NCBI GenBank assembly: GCA_041674525.1
Contig: JBAYVN010000025.1
Location: forward strand, 1 to 31,319
From: SHYQ01 sp041674525
GTDB taxonomy: Bacteria; Chloroflexota; Dehalococcoidia; UBA2979
Direction: 5' to 3'
Length of the DNA: 31,319 nt
Position 1 is the first letter of the stretch; every line of letters begins with the position of its first letter. The notes below the pieces were generated by a model that was given only the letters and a program-made list of their open reading frames with translations, had not been told where the DNA came from and ran no database searches. Below are positions 31,242 through 31,319 of the stretch, piece by piece. The translations under genes were made by a program, and so were the position numbers.

Positions 31242-31319
31242 CAGGTCCCGCGAGACGCCCCGTGAGGGCGCCGGGGTCATTGTTCGACACGAACTGAAGG
31301 CAACAGCCCGGCGGAGCCG

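Noticed and set aside
1..31319. tRNA, rRNA, CRISPR, insertion sequences or phage genes
   Set aside because: No cloverleaf-type sequence, regular spaced repeats, transposase or phage structural motif was seen on reading both strands; a dedicated tRNA and repeat scan could still find something missed by eye.

Overview
The window is about 31.3 kb of very GC-rich, densely coding bacterial chromosome with mixed gene orientations. I see no phage, insertion sequence, CRISPR array, rRNA or tRNA. Several things suggest Chloroflexota (possibly a Dehalococcoidia-like soil or aquatic lineage): a secreted GH25-like/SH3 protein with a C-terminal module I associate with that phylum, ethylbenzene-dehydrogenase-type heme lipoproteins, a large DUF2079 membrane protein, an anSME-type radical SAM enzyme and frequent GTG starts. 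A high-GC actinobacterium cannot be excluded from sequence alone.

Region 1 (1-4237, minus strand) is a probable redox operon. In transcription order it holds a degenerate NifU/IscU-like scaffold, a DsrE-like protein overlapping it by ATGA, a radical SAM/SPASM enzyme of the sulfatase-maturase type with a fused C-terminal SEC-C zinc motif, a cupin, and an FAD oxidoreductase of the fumarate reductase/ketosteroid dehydrogenase family cut by the window edge. No sulfatase is present, so the substrate of the maturase-like enzyme is open. Divergent to it are two tandem heme-binding-type lipoproteins (4735-7060), recently duplicated or homogenised, closed by a strong hairpin terminator.

Region 2 (7147-15266) holds a PilZ protein, a VOC protein that lacks metal ligands, an MFS exporter, and then a catabolic-looking set: an ATZ/TRZ-type amidohydrolase, a divergent acetamidase/formamidase, a dihydropyrimidinase/hydantoinase and an MFS transporter. 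The set could take up and open amides, cyclic imides or pyrimidine-like compounds.

Region 3 (15349-20320) holds a secreted GH25-like protein, an MFS transporter with a C-terminal frameshift, an SRPBCC protein, a small unknown protein, a ferritin-like protein and a basic Rho_N-type small protein. Region 4 (20657-25315) is a cell-surface glycan module: a GT4 glycosyltransferase, a SAM methyltransferase overlapping a GtrA flippase-like gene, and a DUF2079 membrane protein.

Region 5 (25561-31319) holds a second SRPBCC paralogue, a YHS-domain mini-protein, an AraC-type regulator with a deleted VOC partner, a class III CoA-transferase, a C-terminal glycosidase fragment, two tandem OmpR/PhoB response regulators (the first with a 1-nt frameshift in its DNA-binding domain) and a 56-residue cysteine-ended small protein. 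At least four genes here and in region 3 are broken. That is either genuine decay or, for the two single-base cases, sequencing error in a metagenome-type assembly.
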